From: an uncultured Eubacteriales bacterium
Lineage (GTDB): Bacteria > Bacillota > Clostridia > UBA1381
Direction of reading: 5' to 3'
Assembly: GCA_900556575.1 (NCBI GenBank)
Contig: USPO01000021.1
Span: 1 to 13,271, forward strand
DNA: 13,271 nucleotides
The notes under the pieces are model-generated. The model did not search any database, had not been told where the DNA came from, and saw nothing but the letters and a program-made list of their open reading frames with translations. The position numbers and the translations under genes are program-made. This document shows positions 1 to 6,316 of the stretch, in pieces; the first letter of the stretch is position 1, and each line of letters begins with the position of its first letter.

Positions 1-225
1 ACAGGTACGGGCAAAAAAGAAGGAAACACTTCATTGGAGATTGCCTATATGCGTACATTTGAGGGCAGCAATTCAGTTGTAAAGGCAATTGACTACAATT
101 TATATGTGTCAAAGGATAACAAAATAACAGTTATAAACAAGACTGAGTCAGACTCAGCTTATGAAACCGTTGTTCCATCGGAAGAACCGACAGCTGCCGT
201 TCCGGCGGAAACTACAAATAAATAA
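1..225 (+). CDS. C-terminal fragment of an unrecognised protein
   Basis: An open frame runs from base 1 to a TAA stop at 223-225, giving the last 74 residues of a protein whose start lies outside the window. A TTG at 34 is in frame, but the frame is open upstream of it, so I treat the gene as 5'-truncated. The fragment has a mixed beta-type segment (LEIAYMRTFEG, then DYNLYVSKDNKITVIN) followed by a low-complexity acidic and proline/alanine/threonine-rich tail ending PAETTNK. Such tails are common on secreted or surface proteins, but no anchor motif is present. I do not recognise the family. It converges on the minus-strand diguanylate cyclase gene, with the repeat at 233-307 between them. Confidence 0.6.
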   Translation, partial: TGTGKKEGNTSLEIAYMRTFEGSNSVVKAIDYNLYVSKDNKITVINKTESDSAYETVVPSEEPTAAVPAETTNK

Positions 226-232
226 TAAATAT

Positions 233-307
233 GAGGCTGTTGCAAAACTCAAAGAGTTTTGTGACAGCCTCTTGAGGTTGTAGAAAAATAGTGCAGAACG
301 GACGAAA
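233..307 (+). repeat. Structured direct repeat, copy A (18-bp hairpin plus conserved tail)
   Basis: Positions 233-271 form a long hairpin: outer stem GAGGCTGT (233-240) with ACAGCCTC (264-271), a TG/TG step (241-242, 262-263), inner stem CAAAACTC (243-250) with GAGTTTTG (254-261), and an AAA loop. After a 9-base linker (272-280) comes a tail, positions 281-307, that matches copy B base for base. The similarity may run on past 307, but copy B is cut by the window end. The element sits between a + strand 3' end (225) and a minus-strand stop codon (329-331), so it could end transcription from either side. It has no T run after the stem on the + strand. The GAGGCTGTTGCAAAA start resembles terminal repeats of some insertion sequences, so a MITE or REP-like origin is possible. 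Confidence 0.85.
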
Positions 308-328
308 CGAAGGGTGCAGCCCCATATT

Positions 329-1471
329 TCATTTTCTTGATTTTTTTATCTTATACAATTCCGCATCTGCAGCTTCTATTAAGTCCGGTATATGAGGTGT
401 TTTTTCTGTATATTCCGCATACCCTATACTTACTTTTACATCACATTTTAATTTACTCTTACGTCTGATTTCATCTATACGAATTTTTATACTGTTGCAA
501 ATCTGTTTTATCTCCTCTTCACTTTTTGCTTCCTGTATAACCATAAACTCATCTCCGCCATATCGGCTGCAAAATCCTTTCGTAGTGTCGCACACTGATT
601 TTAATGCCGAGGCAATCGTTATCAATGCTCTGTCACCTTCACTATGACCATATGTATCGTTTATCTTTTTAAAATAGTCTACATCCATAATCACAAGATA
701 AAGCTTTTTCCCCCTTGTATGTGACTTCATCTTTGATGAAAGTCTTGAAATAAGCTGACTCCTATTGTTGATATTTGTCAGAGGATCTATTGAAATTAAA
801 AGCTCCTGCGATTCTATATACGCCAAAAACAAAGCTATTGTGATACCGACACAAAGCATAGGAACTCCCGGAAAAAATATTTGCAATGCACCGCATACAA
901 TAGGCGGTACAACGAACAACGCTATCGAGCGGCATTCTTCCCTATTCTTATAATTACTTTTTTTCATCGACATTATAAATGCTTTTATTGCCGCAACCAC
1001 CGGATACCCATATGAAAATATCATAAGCAGTATATAAAGATTTCCTCTATGATATACATTATCCTTTGTGACATAGAACATCCAATGAGTTTTTATTGAA
1101 ATAAACATCAAAGCCAAAAGCACTAATATAGGTATAAAAGTTAATATCGTTCTTTTACGGCTTCCCAATATATCAATTCCCTGAATAGACTCCGAAAACA
1201 ACATCCATGTATATCCCGCAAGTCCAAAGCTTGCAAAATATGCAATATTTAATCCCCATCCTATTACTAACGAATTGCTCTTAATATATCCTGCACTTAT
1301 TAATCCCCATAGAAGATCAAAGATTATTGAAACAGCAGACAAATTCACTGTCCATGTAAACATTCGCCATTCAGGTCTTTTGTTTTTTCCCGTTACTTCT
1401 TTATACCCTATAATCAAATTAAGTATAATGCAAAATATATTTATTTCCGAATATAACCATTCATTTACCAT
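329..1471 (-). CDS. Membrane-bound diguanylate cyclase (GGDEF domain)
   Basis: This 380-residue protein has an N-terminal half of about six or seven hydrophobic segments (residues ~5-222), then a GGDEF domain (~225-380). GGDEF enzymes condense two GTP into the second messenger cyclic di-GMP. The active-site signature is intact at residues 305-309, preceded by the metal/nucleotide motif DVDYFKKIND with its partner GHSEGD. The usual inhibitory I-site (RxxD just before the signature) reads TTKG here, so classical product inhibition is probably missing. No EAL or HD-GYP domain is attached. I chose the ATG at 1471 because AGGGTG lies six bases upstream; an in-frame ATG at 1513 would overlap tatD by 32 bases and has no comparable site. 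The ribosome binding site overlaps the tatD stop codon, so translation is probably coupled. The input signal sensed by the membrane part is unknown. Confidence 0.9.
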   Translation of the reverse strand: MVNEWLYSEINIFCIILNLIIGYKEVTGKNKRPEWRMFTWTVNLSAVSIIFDLLWGLISAGYIKSNSLVIGWGLNIAYFASFGLAGYTWMLFSESIQGIDILGSRKRTILTFIPILVLLALMFISIKTHWMFYVTKDNVYHRGNLYILLMIFSYGYPVVAAIKAFIMSMKKSNYKNREECRSIALFVVPPIVCGALQIFFPGVPMLCVGITIALFLAYIESQELLISIDPLTNINNRSQLISRLSSKMKSHTRGKKLYLVIMDVDYFKKINDTYGHSEGDRALITIASALKSVCDTTKGFCSRYGGDEFMVIQEAKSEEEIKQICNSIKIRIDEIRRKSKLKCDVKVSIGYAEYTEKTPHIPDLIEAADAELYKIKKSRK

Positions 1472-1481
1472 CACATTCACC

Positions 1482-2246
1482 CTATATATTGTACAATCTT
1501 TTTCCGTTTTCAAAAGTTATTTTTTCAACTTCTTCTTTGGATATTCCTTTTATTTCTGCAAGCTTTTCCGCCACATAATGAACGTACAACGAGCTGTTCC
1601 TCTTTCCTCTCATCGGAACAGGTGCCATATACGGACTATCGGTTTCTATAACAAGTCTGTCAAGCGGTACCGCGGCAGCAGCCGCTGCCGGACGCTGTGC
1701 CTTTTTAAAGGTCAACGCACCTCCGAAACCTATATACATTCCCCAGTCCAAAATCTGCGGAACCATCTCTGCACTGCCGCTGTAACAATGGAACACACCT
1801 CCGCATTCCCATACTTTATGCTCTTTCAGAACCTCCAGCGTATCAGCATGAGCCTCTCTGTCATGTATTATTACCGGCAGATTAAGTTCTCTTGCAAGGT
1901 CTATCTGCTGTCCCAGTACCTCTCTTTGAATTTCCTTATTGTCCTTGACCCAATAATAGTCAAGTCCTATCTCTCCTATTGCCTTAATTTTCGGGTGCTG
2001 TGCCGCAGCCTTAATTTCTTCAATTGTTTTTGAATTAAAAGTATCAACCTCTTCCGGATGTACTCCCACTGCTCCGTATATGAAGTCAAATTTTTCACAC
2101 ATTTCGGTGATTTCTTTAAATTCATCACACTTTGTAGCCGGATTCATTATCAGCCCTACATTATTTTCCGGCATTGAATTTAACAATTCATTCCTGTCTT
2201 CATTAAACTGCTCGTCATTATAGTGTGCATGAGTATCAAAAAGCAT
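1482..2246 (-). CDS. tatD: TatD-family metal-dependent hydrolase (DNase)
   Basis: The 254-residue length and motifs are those of TatD/YcfH amidohydrolase-fold metal nucleases, cytoplasmic enzymes with 3'-5' DNase activity in characterised members. Visible metal and catalytic residues are the HAH motif (His6, His8), Glu92 in GEIGLDYYW, His128 in IHDREAH, His153 in HCYSG and Asp203 in ETDSPY. The C-terminal MAPVPMRGKRN motif is also typical. The ATG at 2246 has AAAGGAG eight bases upstream, inside the end of the preceding folate gene, which it overlaps by 11 bases. A run of six alanines (residues 187-192) just before PLDRLVIETDSP is a local low-complexity feature encoded by a GC-rich patch. The real substrate in this organism is not shown by the sequence. 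Confidence 0.93.
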   Translation of the reverse strand: MLFDTHAHYNDEQFNEDRNELLNSMPENNVGLIMNPATKCDEFKEITEMCEKFDFIYGAVGVHPEEVDTFNSKTIEEIKAAAQHPKIKAIGEIGLDYYWVKDNKEIQREVLGQQIDLARELNLPVIIHDREAHADTLEVLKEHKVWECGGVFHCYSGSAEMVPQILDWGMYIGFGGALTFKKAQRPAAAAAAVPLDRLVIETDSPYMAPVPMRGKRNSSLYVHYVAEKLAEIKGISKEEVEKITFENGKRLYNI

Positions 2247-2796
2247 CTATAGTTCTCCTTTCCGTAATTATACAATCCATAGGTATATCATATTTGTCCG
2301 TTTCTATTTCCGATATTACTTGAAAATCATAGCAAAGTGCTACCTTTTTTGCACGGCTTTTATAAAGCAGCCTGTCATAATATCCTTTTCCGAATCCGCA
2401 TCTATGACATTTTTCATCAAACGCAAGTCCCGGAACAAGTACTATATCTATATCTTCAACCTTTGCTTTCTTTATCTCCGTCGGCTCCAAGATTCCGTAT
2501 GCACCCTTTGCCAATTCATCTGTTCCGTCAATATATGACGGTGTTATGGTACAGGTATCCGTATCACTTACAGGAACAACAATATTTTTTCCCATAGCCT
2601 CAAGCTTTTTTATTATACCCAATGTATTCGGTTCTTTGAATGCCGACAGGTACACCATTATCGTCTCTGCCGAATTTATATCTGCCATGCAAAACAATCT
2701 ATCGGTAATAGCCTCGCTTTTTTCAATTATTTCTTCCTTCGTAAGCATTCGTCTTTTTTTCTTCATTTGCTCACGAAGTTCATTTTTACTTATCAT
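2236..2796 (-). CDS. 5-formyltetrahydrofolate cyclo-ligase
   Basis: This 186-residue cytoplasmic enzyme matches the MTHFS/YgfA family, which uses ATP to turn 5-formyltetrahydrofolate into 5,10-methenyltetrahydrofolate and so returns a storage folate to one-carbon metabolism. Evidence includes a basic, helical N-terminus (KNELREQMKKKRR), the VPGLAFD motif around residues 121-127 and the nucleotide-binding loop GFGKGYYDR at 134-142. The family loop usually carries a Leu where this protein has Cys133, a small variation. The start at 2796 is supported by AAGGAG about ten bases upstream. It overlaps tatD by 11 bases, so the two are translationally coupled. A hairpin with a T run separates it from the DJ-1 gene upstream, so it may have its own promoter, though I could not identify one. 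Confidence 0.93.
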   Translation of the reverse strand: MISKNELREQMKKKRRMLTKEEIIEKSEAITDRLFCMADINSAETIMVYLSAFKEPNTLGIIKKLEAMGKNIVVPVSDTDTCTITPSYIDGTDELAKGAYGILEPTEIKKAKVEDIDIVLVPGLAFDEKCHRCGFGKGYYDRLLYKSRAKKVALCYDFQVISEIETDKYDIPMDCIITERRTIDAF

Positions 2797-2817
2797 TTTA
2801 AAAATTCTCCTTAAAAT

Positions 2818-2852
2818 AAAAAAGCGTCATTATAAAAATGAACTGCTTTTTT
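2818..2852 (-). terminator. Probable intrinsic terminator between the DJ-1 and folate genes
   Basis: Read on the minus strand, AAAAAAGC is followed by a TCATT/AATGA inner stem and by GCTTTTTT, giving an imperfect hairpin with a bulge on the left arm that runs into a T-rich stretch. It lies in the 67-base gap after the DJ-1 stop codon and ends 21 bases before the cyclo-ligase start. The stem is AT-rich, so termination may be partial and read-through into the folate-tatD-GGDEF genes is possible. Confidence 0.5.
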
Positions 2853-2863
2853 ATTCTTATAAA

Positions 2864-3397
2864 TCAATATTGCATAATTGCCTTTATTTTATCGGCCGTT
2901 TCTCTGTCACGCAAAGCGGCTGTTATTTCAAAACCAAAATCAGCGGCTGCACCGGCACCCTTTGCGGTTATGAAGTTTCCGTCCTTTACAACTTTATCTT
3001 CTACCACTTCGGCACCGTAAAGATACTTTTCATATCCCGGAAAACAAGTTGCTTTTTTATCAAACAAAAGCTGCTTCTTTCCGAGTATTGAAGGTGCCGC
3101 ACAAATTGCACAAATAAGCTTATTTCCCGCAACGGCATAATTTATAAGCGAATGAACGGAAGCGGATGCATCAAGCTTTTCATGTCCCATTCCGCCCGGA
3201 AGAACAACAGCCTCAATATCATCTTTATTTACCTCATCAATTACAATATCCGCCTTGACAGTAATATTATGAGCTCCCACAACCGGTGCATCACCAAGGC
3301 TTACAGTCGTAACCTCTATTCCTGCACGGCGCATAATATCAATAGGTTCAATTGCCTCAACCTCTTCAAATCCATCTGCCAAAAATACATATACCAT
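2864..3397 (-). CDS. DJ-1/PfpI/YajL family protein
   Basis: The 177 residues match the DJ-1/ThiJ/PfpI superfamily. Key residues are in place: the buried glutamate of GFEEVEAIEP (Glu14), the VLPGGMG turn at 65-71 and the nucleophilic elbow AICAAPSIL with Cys99, matching the reactive cysteine of human DJ-1. Members have been reported as glyoxalases, protein deglycases, chaperones or oxidative-stress sensors, and which of these applies here cannot be read from the sequence. The closest relatives by layout are the small stand-alone YajL-like proteins, not the longer proteases. It starts nine bases after the CmpB-like gene; its ribosome binding site is only AAGTGAGAG, overlapping that gene's TGA stop, so expression probably depends on coupling. 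Confidence 0.9.
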   Translation of the reverse strand: MVYVFLADGFEEVEAIEPIDIMRRAGIEVTTVSLGDAPVVGAHNITVKADIVIDEVNKDDIEAVVLPGGMGHEKLDASASVHSLINYAVAGNKLICAICAAPSILGKKQLLFDKKATCFPGYEKYLYGAEVVEDKVVKDGNFITAKGAGAAADFGFEITAALRDRETADKIKAIMQY

Positions 3398-3406
3398 TTT
3401 TATCTC

Positions 3407-4009
3407 TCACTTTCTCATTATTTTCCTTATAGCTTCACCTATATTGTTTTTATGTTTTTCTACCATTTGCGAATGTTCTTCAACAAACCACGGCAGCTTT
3501 TCCCCCGGATTCATATTTTTCAGCGTATAACAAATATCGGCACCGAGAATTGCCGCTATTGCCACAGCCGCCGAATGAAGTTTTATTATGCTCATTGCAC
3601 TCACAAAACCAAGTACCCCTGGGATAATAATCTGTGTTCCTATCAATGACGCAACACCAAACCCAAAAACCGAAACCGCACATATCCGCCCGTTAAGATT
3701 AAGAGGCCAATCCGAGTAATCCCACCATCTTGCATCAAAAAGATATTCCAAAAGCCACGATATAAAATACTCTAATGCGGAGCATATAAGCATCCCCATA
3801 AAGAATATTGTTTTTATATCGAAATTCATTCTTGCAATAGGCAGAAGCAACATTCCTCCAAATCCATATATAGGGCATATACACCCTTTCAAAAATCCTG
3901 TATTAACAGGGCGTCGGAGCTGTACGGAATAAAATATCGATTCATATACCCAGCCGATAAAGCTGAATACCATGAAGCAAATAAAATATTTACAAAATTC
4001 ATTTAACAT
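3407..4009 (-). CDS. CmpB-type putative ABC transporter permease (PF06541-like membrane protein)
   Basis: This 200-residue membrane protein has about five hydrophobic segments and the N-terminal signature of the 'putative ABC-transporter type IV' family: GWVYES near residue 19, then a NTGFLKGCICPIYG block near residues 37-50. Despite the family name no ATPase or binding protein lies nearby, and a transport role is unproven. The C-terminus is charged (EEHSQMVEKHKNN) and probably cytoplasmic. The ATG at 4009 has AAGGAG about ten bases upstream and overlaps the 3' end of the HD-domain gene by 11 bases, so the pair is likely co-translated. The tight pairing with an HD protein suggests a shared role, but that is inference. 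Confidence 0.82.
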   Translation of the reverse strand: MLNEFCKYFICFMVFSFIGWVYESIFYSVQLRRPVNTGFLKGCICPIYGFGGMLLLPIARMNFDIKTIFFMGMLICSALEYFISWLLEYLFDARWWDYSDWPLNLNGRICAVSVFGFGVASLIGTQIIIPGVLGFVSAMSIIKLHSAAVAIAAILGADICYTLKNMNPGEKLPWFVEEHSQMVEKHKNNIGEAIRKIMRK

Positions 4010-4508
4010 TATTTCTCAACTCCTTATATAGATTAGTAAATTCTCTTTTCCAATGTTCATCTATCCCCCTATAATTATGCCTGCCGAATGTTTCATACAG
4101 CGAGCAAGCCTTGTCCACCAAACACACAAGCCATGCCTCACGGGACGTGGGCGGTACGGGTGTCATCGGAAACATATGATGCTTTATAATACCCTTTTCC
4201 AAACTTTTAAGCTTGAAATCCCTGTCCGCATTCTTCATTGCCGTTCCGGGATGAGTAAATCCATGTATTTTCCTTTCCGGCTTACCGTCATGCCAATCAT
4301 AAAGAAAATAGTCATGCAGCAAAGCCCCTCTTATCAATTCCCTCTTATGTACCGGTATGCGAAGTTTTTCGGCAAGGCGCATACTGTAATATGCAACTGC
4401 CACGGTATGCAGCAGGCATGATGTATCTCCGTGCTGAATATACCCGTCCATTTCTCCGACGTGTGAATTTTCCGATATTCTTTGCAATATGTTGAATACT
4501 TTTTTCAT
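3999..4508 (-). CDS. HD-domain protein (probable metal-dependent phosphohydrolase)
   Basis: The 169-residue cytoplasmic protein is essentially one HD domain. Using the ATG at 4508, the metal-ligand pattern is His34 (LLHTVAVAY), His65-Asp66 (ALLHDYFLYDW), histidines at 82/86 (HGFTHPG) and 110-111 (KHHMFP), and a distal Asp132 (CLVDKAC). HD proteins hydrolyse phosphoester bonds in nucleotides or nucleic acids; the substrate is unknown and there is no RelA-like synthetase or HD-GYP signature. I prefer the ATG at 4508 over the in-frame GTG at 4517 because an AAAAGGGGTG ribosome binding site ends eight bases before the ATG and contains that GTG. The site sits beside a 12-base palindrome (CCTTTTAAAAGG, 4519-4530). 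The gene overlaps the CmpB-like gene and follows the DUF3791 gene by 24 bases. Confidence 0.87.
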   Translation of the reverse strand: MKKVFNILQRISENSHVGEMDGYIQHGDTSCLLHTVAVAYYSMRLAEKLRIPVHKRELIRGALLHDYFLYDWHDGKPERKIHGFTHPGTAMKNADRDFKLKSLEKGIIKHHMFPMTPVPPTSREAWLVCLVDKACSLYETFGRHNYRGIDEHWKREFTNLYKELRNNVK

Positions 4509-4532
4509 ATCTGTCACCCCTTTTAAAAGGTC

Positions 4533-4733
4533 TTACTGTTTTGATTTTATATAATCATCAATATCCTGAACAATACAAATATCACTCATCGTATGCAATG
4601 ACTCATAATATTTAATTATATAATCATTTACATTATATTTTTCAAATAATTCAACTATCTTTTTTCCCGAAAGTTTTTTATAATATCTGTATCGTTCAAT
4701 ACAAAATACCAAAAAATCCCCCTGTTTACTCAT
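4533..4733 (-). CDS. DUF3791-like small protein
   Basis: This 66-residue protein resembles DUF3791, a family of small proteins common in gut Firmicutes. Recognisable features are the FLVFCIERYRYYKKLSGKKIVELFEKYNV block, which I divide as a helix from about residue 6 to 24 and a helix-turn from 26 to 34, the YIIKYYESLHTMSD stretch and the end IVQDIDDYI. It is soluble, helical and has no signal peptide. The ATG at 4733 is favoured over an in-frame ATG at 4775 because AAAGGAG lies ten bases upstream and because 4775 would overlap the preceding gene by 23 bases. It is the third gene of the cassette with the DUF3990 protein and the 79-residue protein. Function is unknown; I infer it may be a partner or neutraliser of the DUF3990 protein. 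Confidence 0.78.
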   Translation of the reverse strand: MSKQGDFLVFCIERYRYYKKLSGKKIVELFEKYNVNDYIIKYYESLHTMSDICIVQDIDDYIKSKQ

Positions 4734-4752
4734 AGAATAATAACTCCTTTCA

Positions 4753-4992
4753 TCATGCTTCTTCAGGGTACTCATATGAGCCTGTTATCAATTCATCCTG
4801 ATACAGTGTATATAAAAGTACCGGACTGTAACGCCAAAGCTTTGAGTTTTCATCAGATAATTCTTTATACAATTTGGACTTATAAAATTTAAGCACTGCT
4901 GTTTCTTCTGATATATTACTGTTCCTTATAATCTGTTCAATTATCTGAGGAACTATTACAGCAAGCAACGCACTGAATTGATTTTCATTCAT
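4753..4992 (-). CDS. Small helical protein of unknown function, DUF3990 cassette
   Basis: The 79-residue protein begins with a moderately hydrophobic helix (FSALLAVIVPQIIEQII), then a polar helix around EETAVLKFYKSKLYKELSDE, then WRYSPVLLYTLYQDEL and an acidic end, EYPEEA. I do not assign a named family, although proteins of this look, with a LSDE..KLW..SP..LY core, seem familiar beside DUF3990 genes. Its ATG overlaps the TGA of the DUF3990 gene as ATGA, the mark of translational coupling, and CAAGGGAG lies about nine bases upstream. It ends in two consecutive TGA codons and the DUF3791 start follows after 19 bases. Being coupled directly to a likely enzyme gene, it is the best candidate for an antitoxin or binding partner, but that is inference only. 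Confidence 0.72.
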   Translation of the reverse strand: MNENQFSALLAVIVPQIIEQIIRNSNISEETAVLKFYKSKLYKELSDENSKLWRYSPVLLYTLYQDELITGSYEYPEEA

Positions 4993-5471
4993 AGCTCTGT
5001 ACTCCCTTGAAATTTTATATATTCTAAAGCCCTTTCCGTTGCAAATACCAGTTGATTATATAGCTTTCGTATTTTTAAAGCATCTATTGTCTGTTGTTTT
5101 GTAAGAATTTCTGTCATATATAATGTAAGGGTTCTATAAACATTATCATTCGCCACTGCACCATATATAAAATCAAATTTTTTTCCTTTATATATACCCT
5201 TTCTGTTTTGCATAACAAAGTCCAGCCATTCCTCATTAGGATTATCAAATTTAAGTACCTGACACTCATGAAATGCTATATTTTCATCTATTTCATATAT
5301 ATTAAGTGTCGCAATACCGTTTTTTCTTTTCTCCGCCACTTTATATGCAAAATTTTTTGCCTGTTCCATGTTAGTTGTTGTATAAAATCCAAAACCAAAA
5401 TCTAAAAATCTATTTTGTTTTATTAGCCTTGGTTTTTCAACCTTTAAGTTACTCCCATGATATATTATCAT
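4989..5471 (-). CDS. DUF3990 protein, ADP-ribosyltransferase-like
   Basis: This 160-residue protein matches the DUF3990 family in full. Visible conserved points are YHGS at residues 4-7, DFGFGFYTT at 24-32 followed by QA at 37-38, EEWLDFVMQNR at 80-90, FDFIYGAVAND at 99-109, and a C-terminal Q-x5-E-x3-L pattern (Gln140, Glu146, Leu149 or so). The YHG and G-x-G-F-Y motifs recall the NAD-binding core of ADP-ribosyltransferases, suggesting His5, Tyr30 and a C-terminal glutamate as an H-Y-E triad; this is my inference from motif spacing. There is no signal peptide, so a cytoplasmic target is likely. AAAGGAG lies eight bases before the ATG, only 13 bases after the pyridoxamine kinase stop. It overlaps the next small gene by four bases. 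It may be the toxin of a toxin-antitoxin-like unit. Confidence 0.82.
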   Translation of the reverse strand: MIIYHGSNLKVEKPRLIKQNRFLDFGFGFYTTTNMEQAKNFAYKVAEKRKNGIATLNIYEIDENIAFHECQVLKFDNPNEEWLDFVMQNRKGIYKGKKFDFIYGAVANDNVYRTLTLYMTEILTKQQTIDALKIRKLYNQLVFATERALEYIKFQGSTEL

Positions 5472-5484
5472 AGTATATACTCCT

Positions 5485-6315
5485 TTACAGCTTATATATT
5501 ACCTCCTCAAACGGTACTCCGTCTGTAAGCGGAATTTCCATATCTACCGCACGCATTATACACTCAGATATAAAGTCAACCGCTTTCCTTACAGATGCTG
5601 CAAAAGGTACTCCGTTTACCGCATCCGCCGCAATTATCGCTGAAAAAACATCTCCGGTTCCGGAGCGGCTCTCGCCTATTTTCCTCGCTCGTACAATAAC
5701 CGTCTCCTTACCTTTTTCATATACAAGATTTCTCAGGTATTCGCCTTCCGGCACTCCGGTTATAACTATCTTTTCCGGACCCATTGCACATAATTCCGCC
5801 GCAGTTTCAATCAAATATTCATTTGTTGCCGCCGCTTCGTCATATTCACGTCCCGTTAAAATACAAGCTTCCGTTAAGTTCGGCGTTAATATGTCAGCAT
5901 ATTCCACAAGGTGTTTCAAACCCTCACACATCTCATCTGTATAAATGCTATATTTTTTCCCGTAGTCACCCATCACGGGGTCAATTGTTACGATTGTATT
6001 TTCCTTTCTGAACTTTTTAATCAGTCTTTCAACTATATCTATCTGCTCATGTGATCCCAAAAAACCGGTACATATCCCCTTAAACTCCAGTTCCATACGC
6101 TTCCAATGTGATGCATATTCCTCCATATGAGCCGTATAATCATCAAAATAATAGTGGTCAAAGCCCGTATGTTCCGAAAATATCGATGTCGGTATCGGGC
6201 AGCACTGTACCTTTAAATGTGATATTATCGGCAGCTGAACCGCAACGGAGCATCTGCCGAAGCCTGATATATCATTTATAAGCATAATTTTATTCTGATT
6301 GTTATGATTAACCAA
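5485..6315 (-). CDS. pdxY: Pyridoxamine/pyridoxal kinase
   Basis: The 276 residues match the PdxY/PdxK branch of the ribokinase-like fold, which phosphorylates pyridoxal, pyridoxamine or pyridoxine with ATP for vitamin B6 salvage. Family marks are INDISGFGRCS at 13-23, the FSEHTGF motif at 46-52, DPVMGDYGK at 112-120, LTPNLTEA at 143-150 and the anion-hole/catalytic loop SGTGD at 218-222, with Asp222 as the likely base. The start codon is TTG at 6315, chosen because GGAGG lies nine bases upstream inside the last codons of rodA; the next in-frame ATG (residue 11) would leave INDISG almost at the N-terminus and has no site. Only one base separates the rodA stop from this start. PdxY and PdxK cannot be told apart confidently here. 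Confidence 0.9.
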   Translation of the reverse strand: MVNHNNQNKIMLINDISGFGRCSVAVQLPIISHLKVQCCPIPTSIFSEHTGFDHYYFDDYTAHMEEYASHWKRMELEFKGICTGFLGSHEQIDIVERLIKKFRKENTIVTIDPVMGDYGKKYSIYTDEMCEGLKHLVEYADILTPNLTEACILTGREYDEAAATNEYLIETAAELCAMGPEKIVITGVPEGEYLRNLVYEKGKETVIVRARKIGESRSGTGDVFSAIIAADAVNGVPFAASVRKAVDFISECIMRAVDMEIPLTDGVPFEEVIYKL

Positions 6316-6316
6316 A

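Noticed and set aside
233..307. Reading the repeat as an ordinary intrinsic terminator or CRISPR repeat
   Set aside because: There is no T run after the stem on the + strand, the conserved tail extends well beyond the hairpin, and there is no regularly spaced array.
1675..1692. Six-alanine run in TatD as a domain insertion
   Set aside because: It does not disrupt the flanking motifs or the usual protein length, so it is a local low-complexity variation.
1275..2033. Long + strand open frame opposite tatD and the diguanylate cyclase
   Set aside because: It lies antisense to two genes with full catalytic motifs, and its protein is cysteine/serine-rich with no recognisable domain; it is a shadow frame.
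2829..2834. TATAAT box on the minus strand inside the hairpin before the folate gene, as a promoter
   Set aside because: No acceptable -35 hexamer stands 16-18 bases upstream (AGAATA at 17), so I did not call it.
2546..3649. Two + strand open frames opposite the folate, DJ-1 and CmpB-like genes
   Set aside because: They are antisense to recognisable proteins, have no good ribosome binding site and look like reverse-complement translation of AT-rich genes.
4519..4530. Perfect 12-base palindrome CCTTTTAAAAGG as a repressor operator
   Set aside because: It is explained in part by the ribosome binding site of the HD gene and by AT-rich composition, and no second copy was seen.
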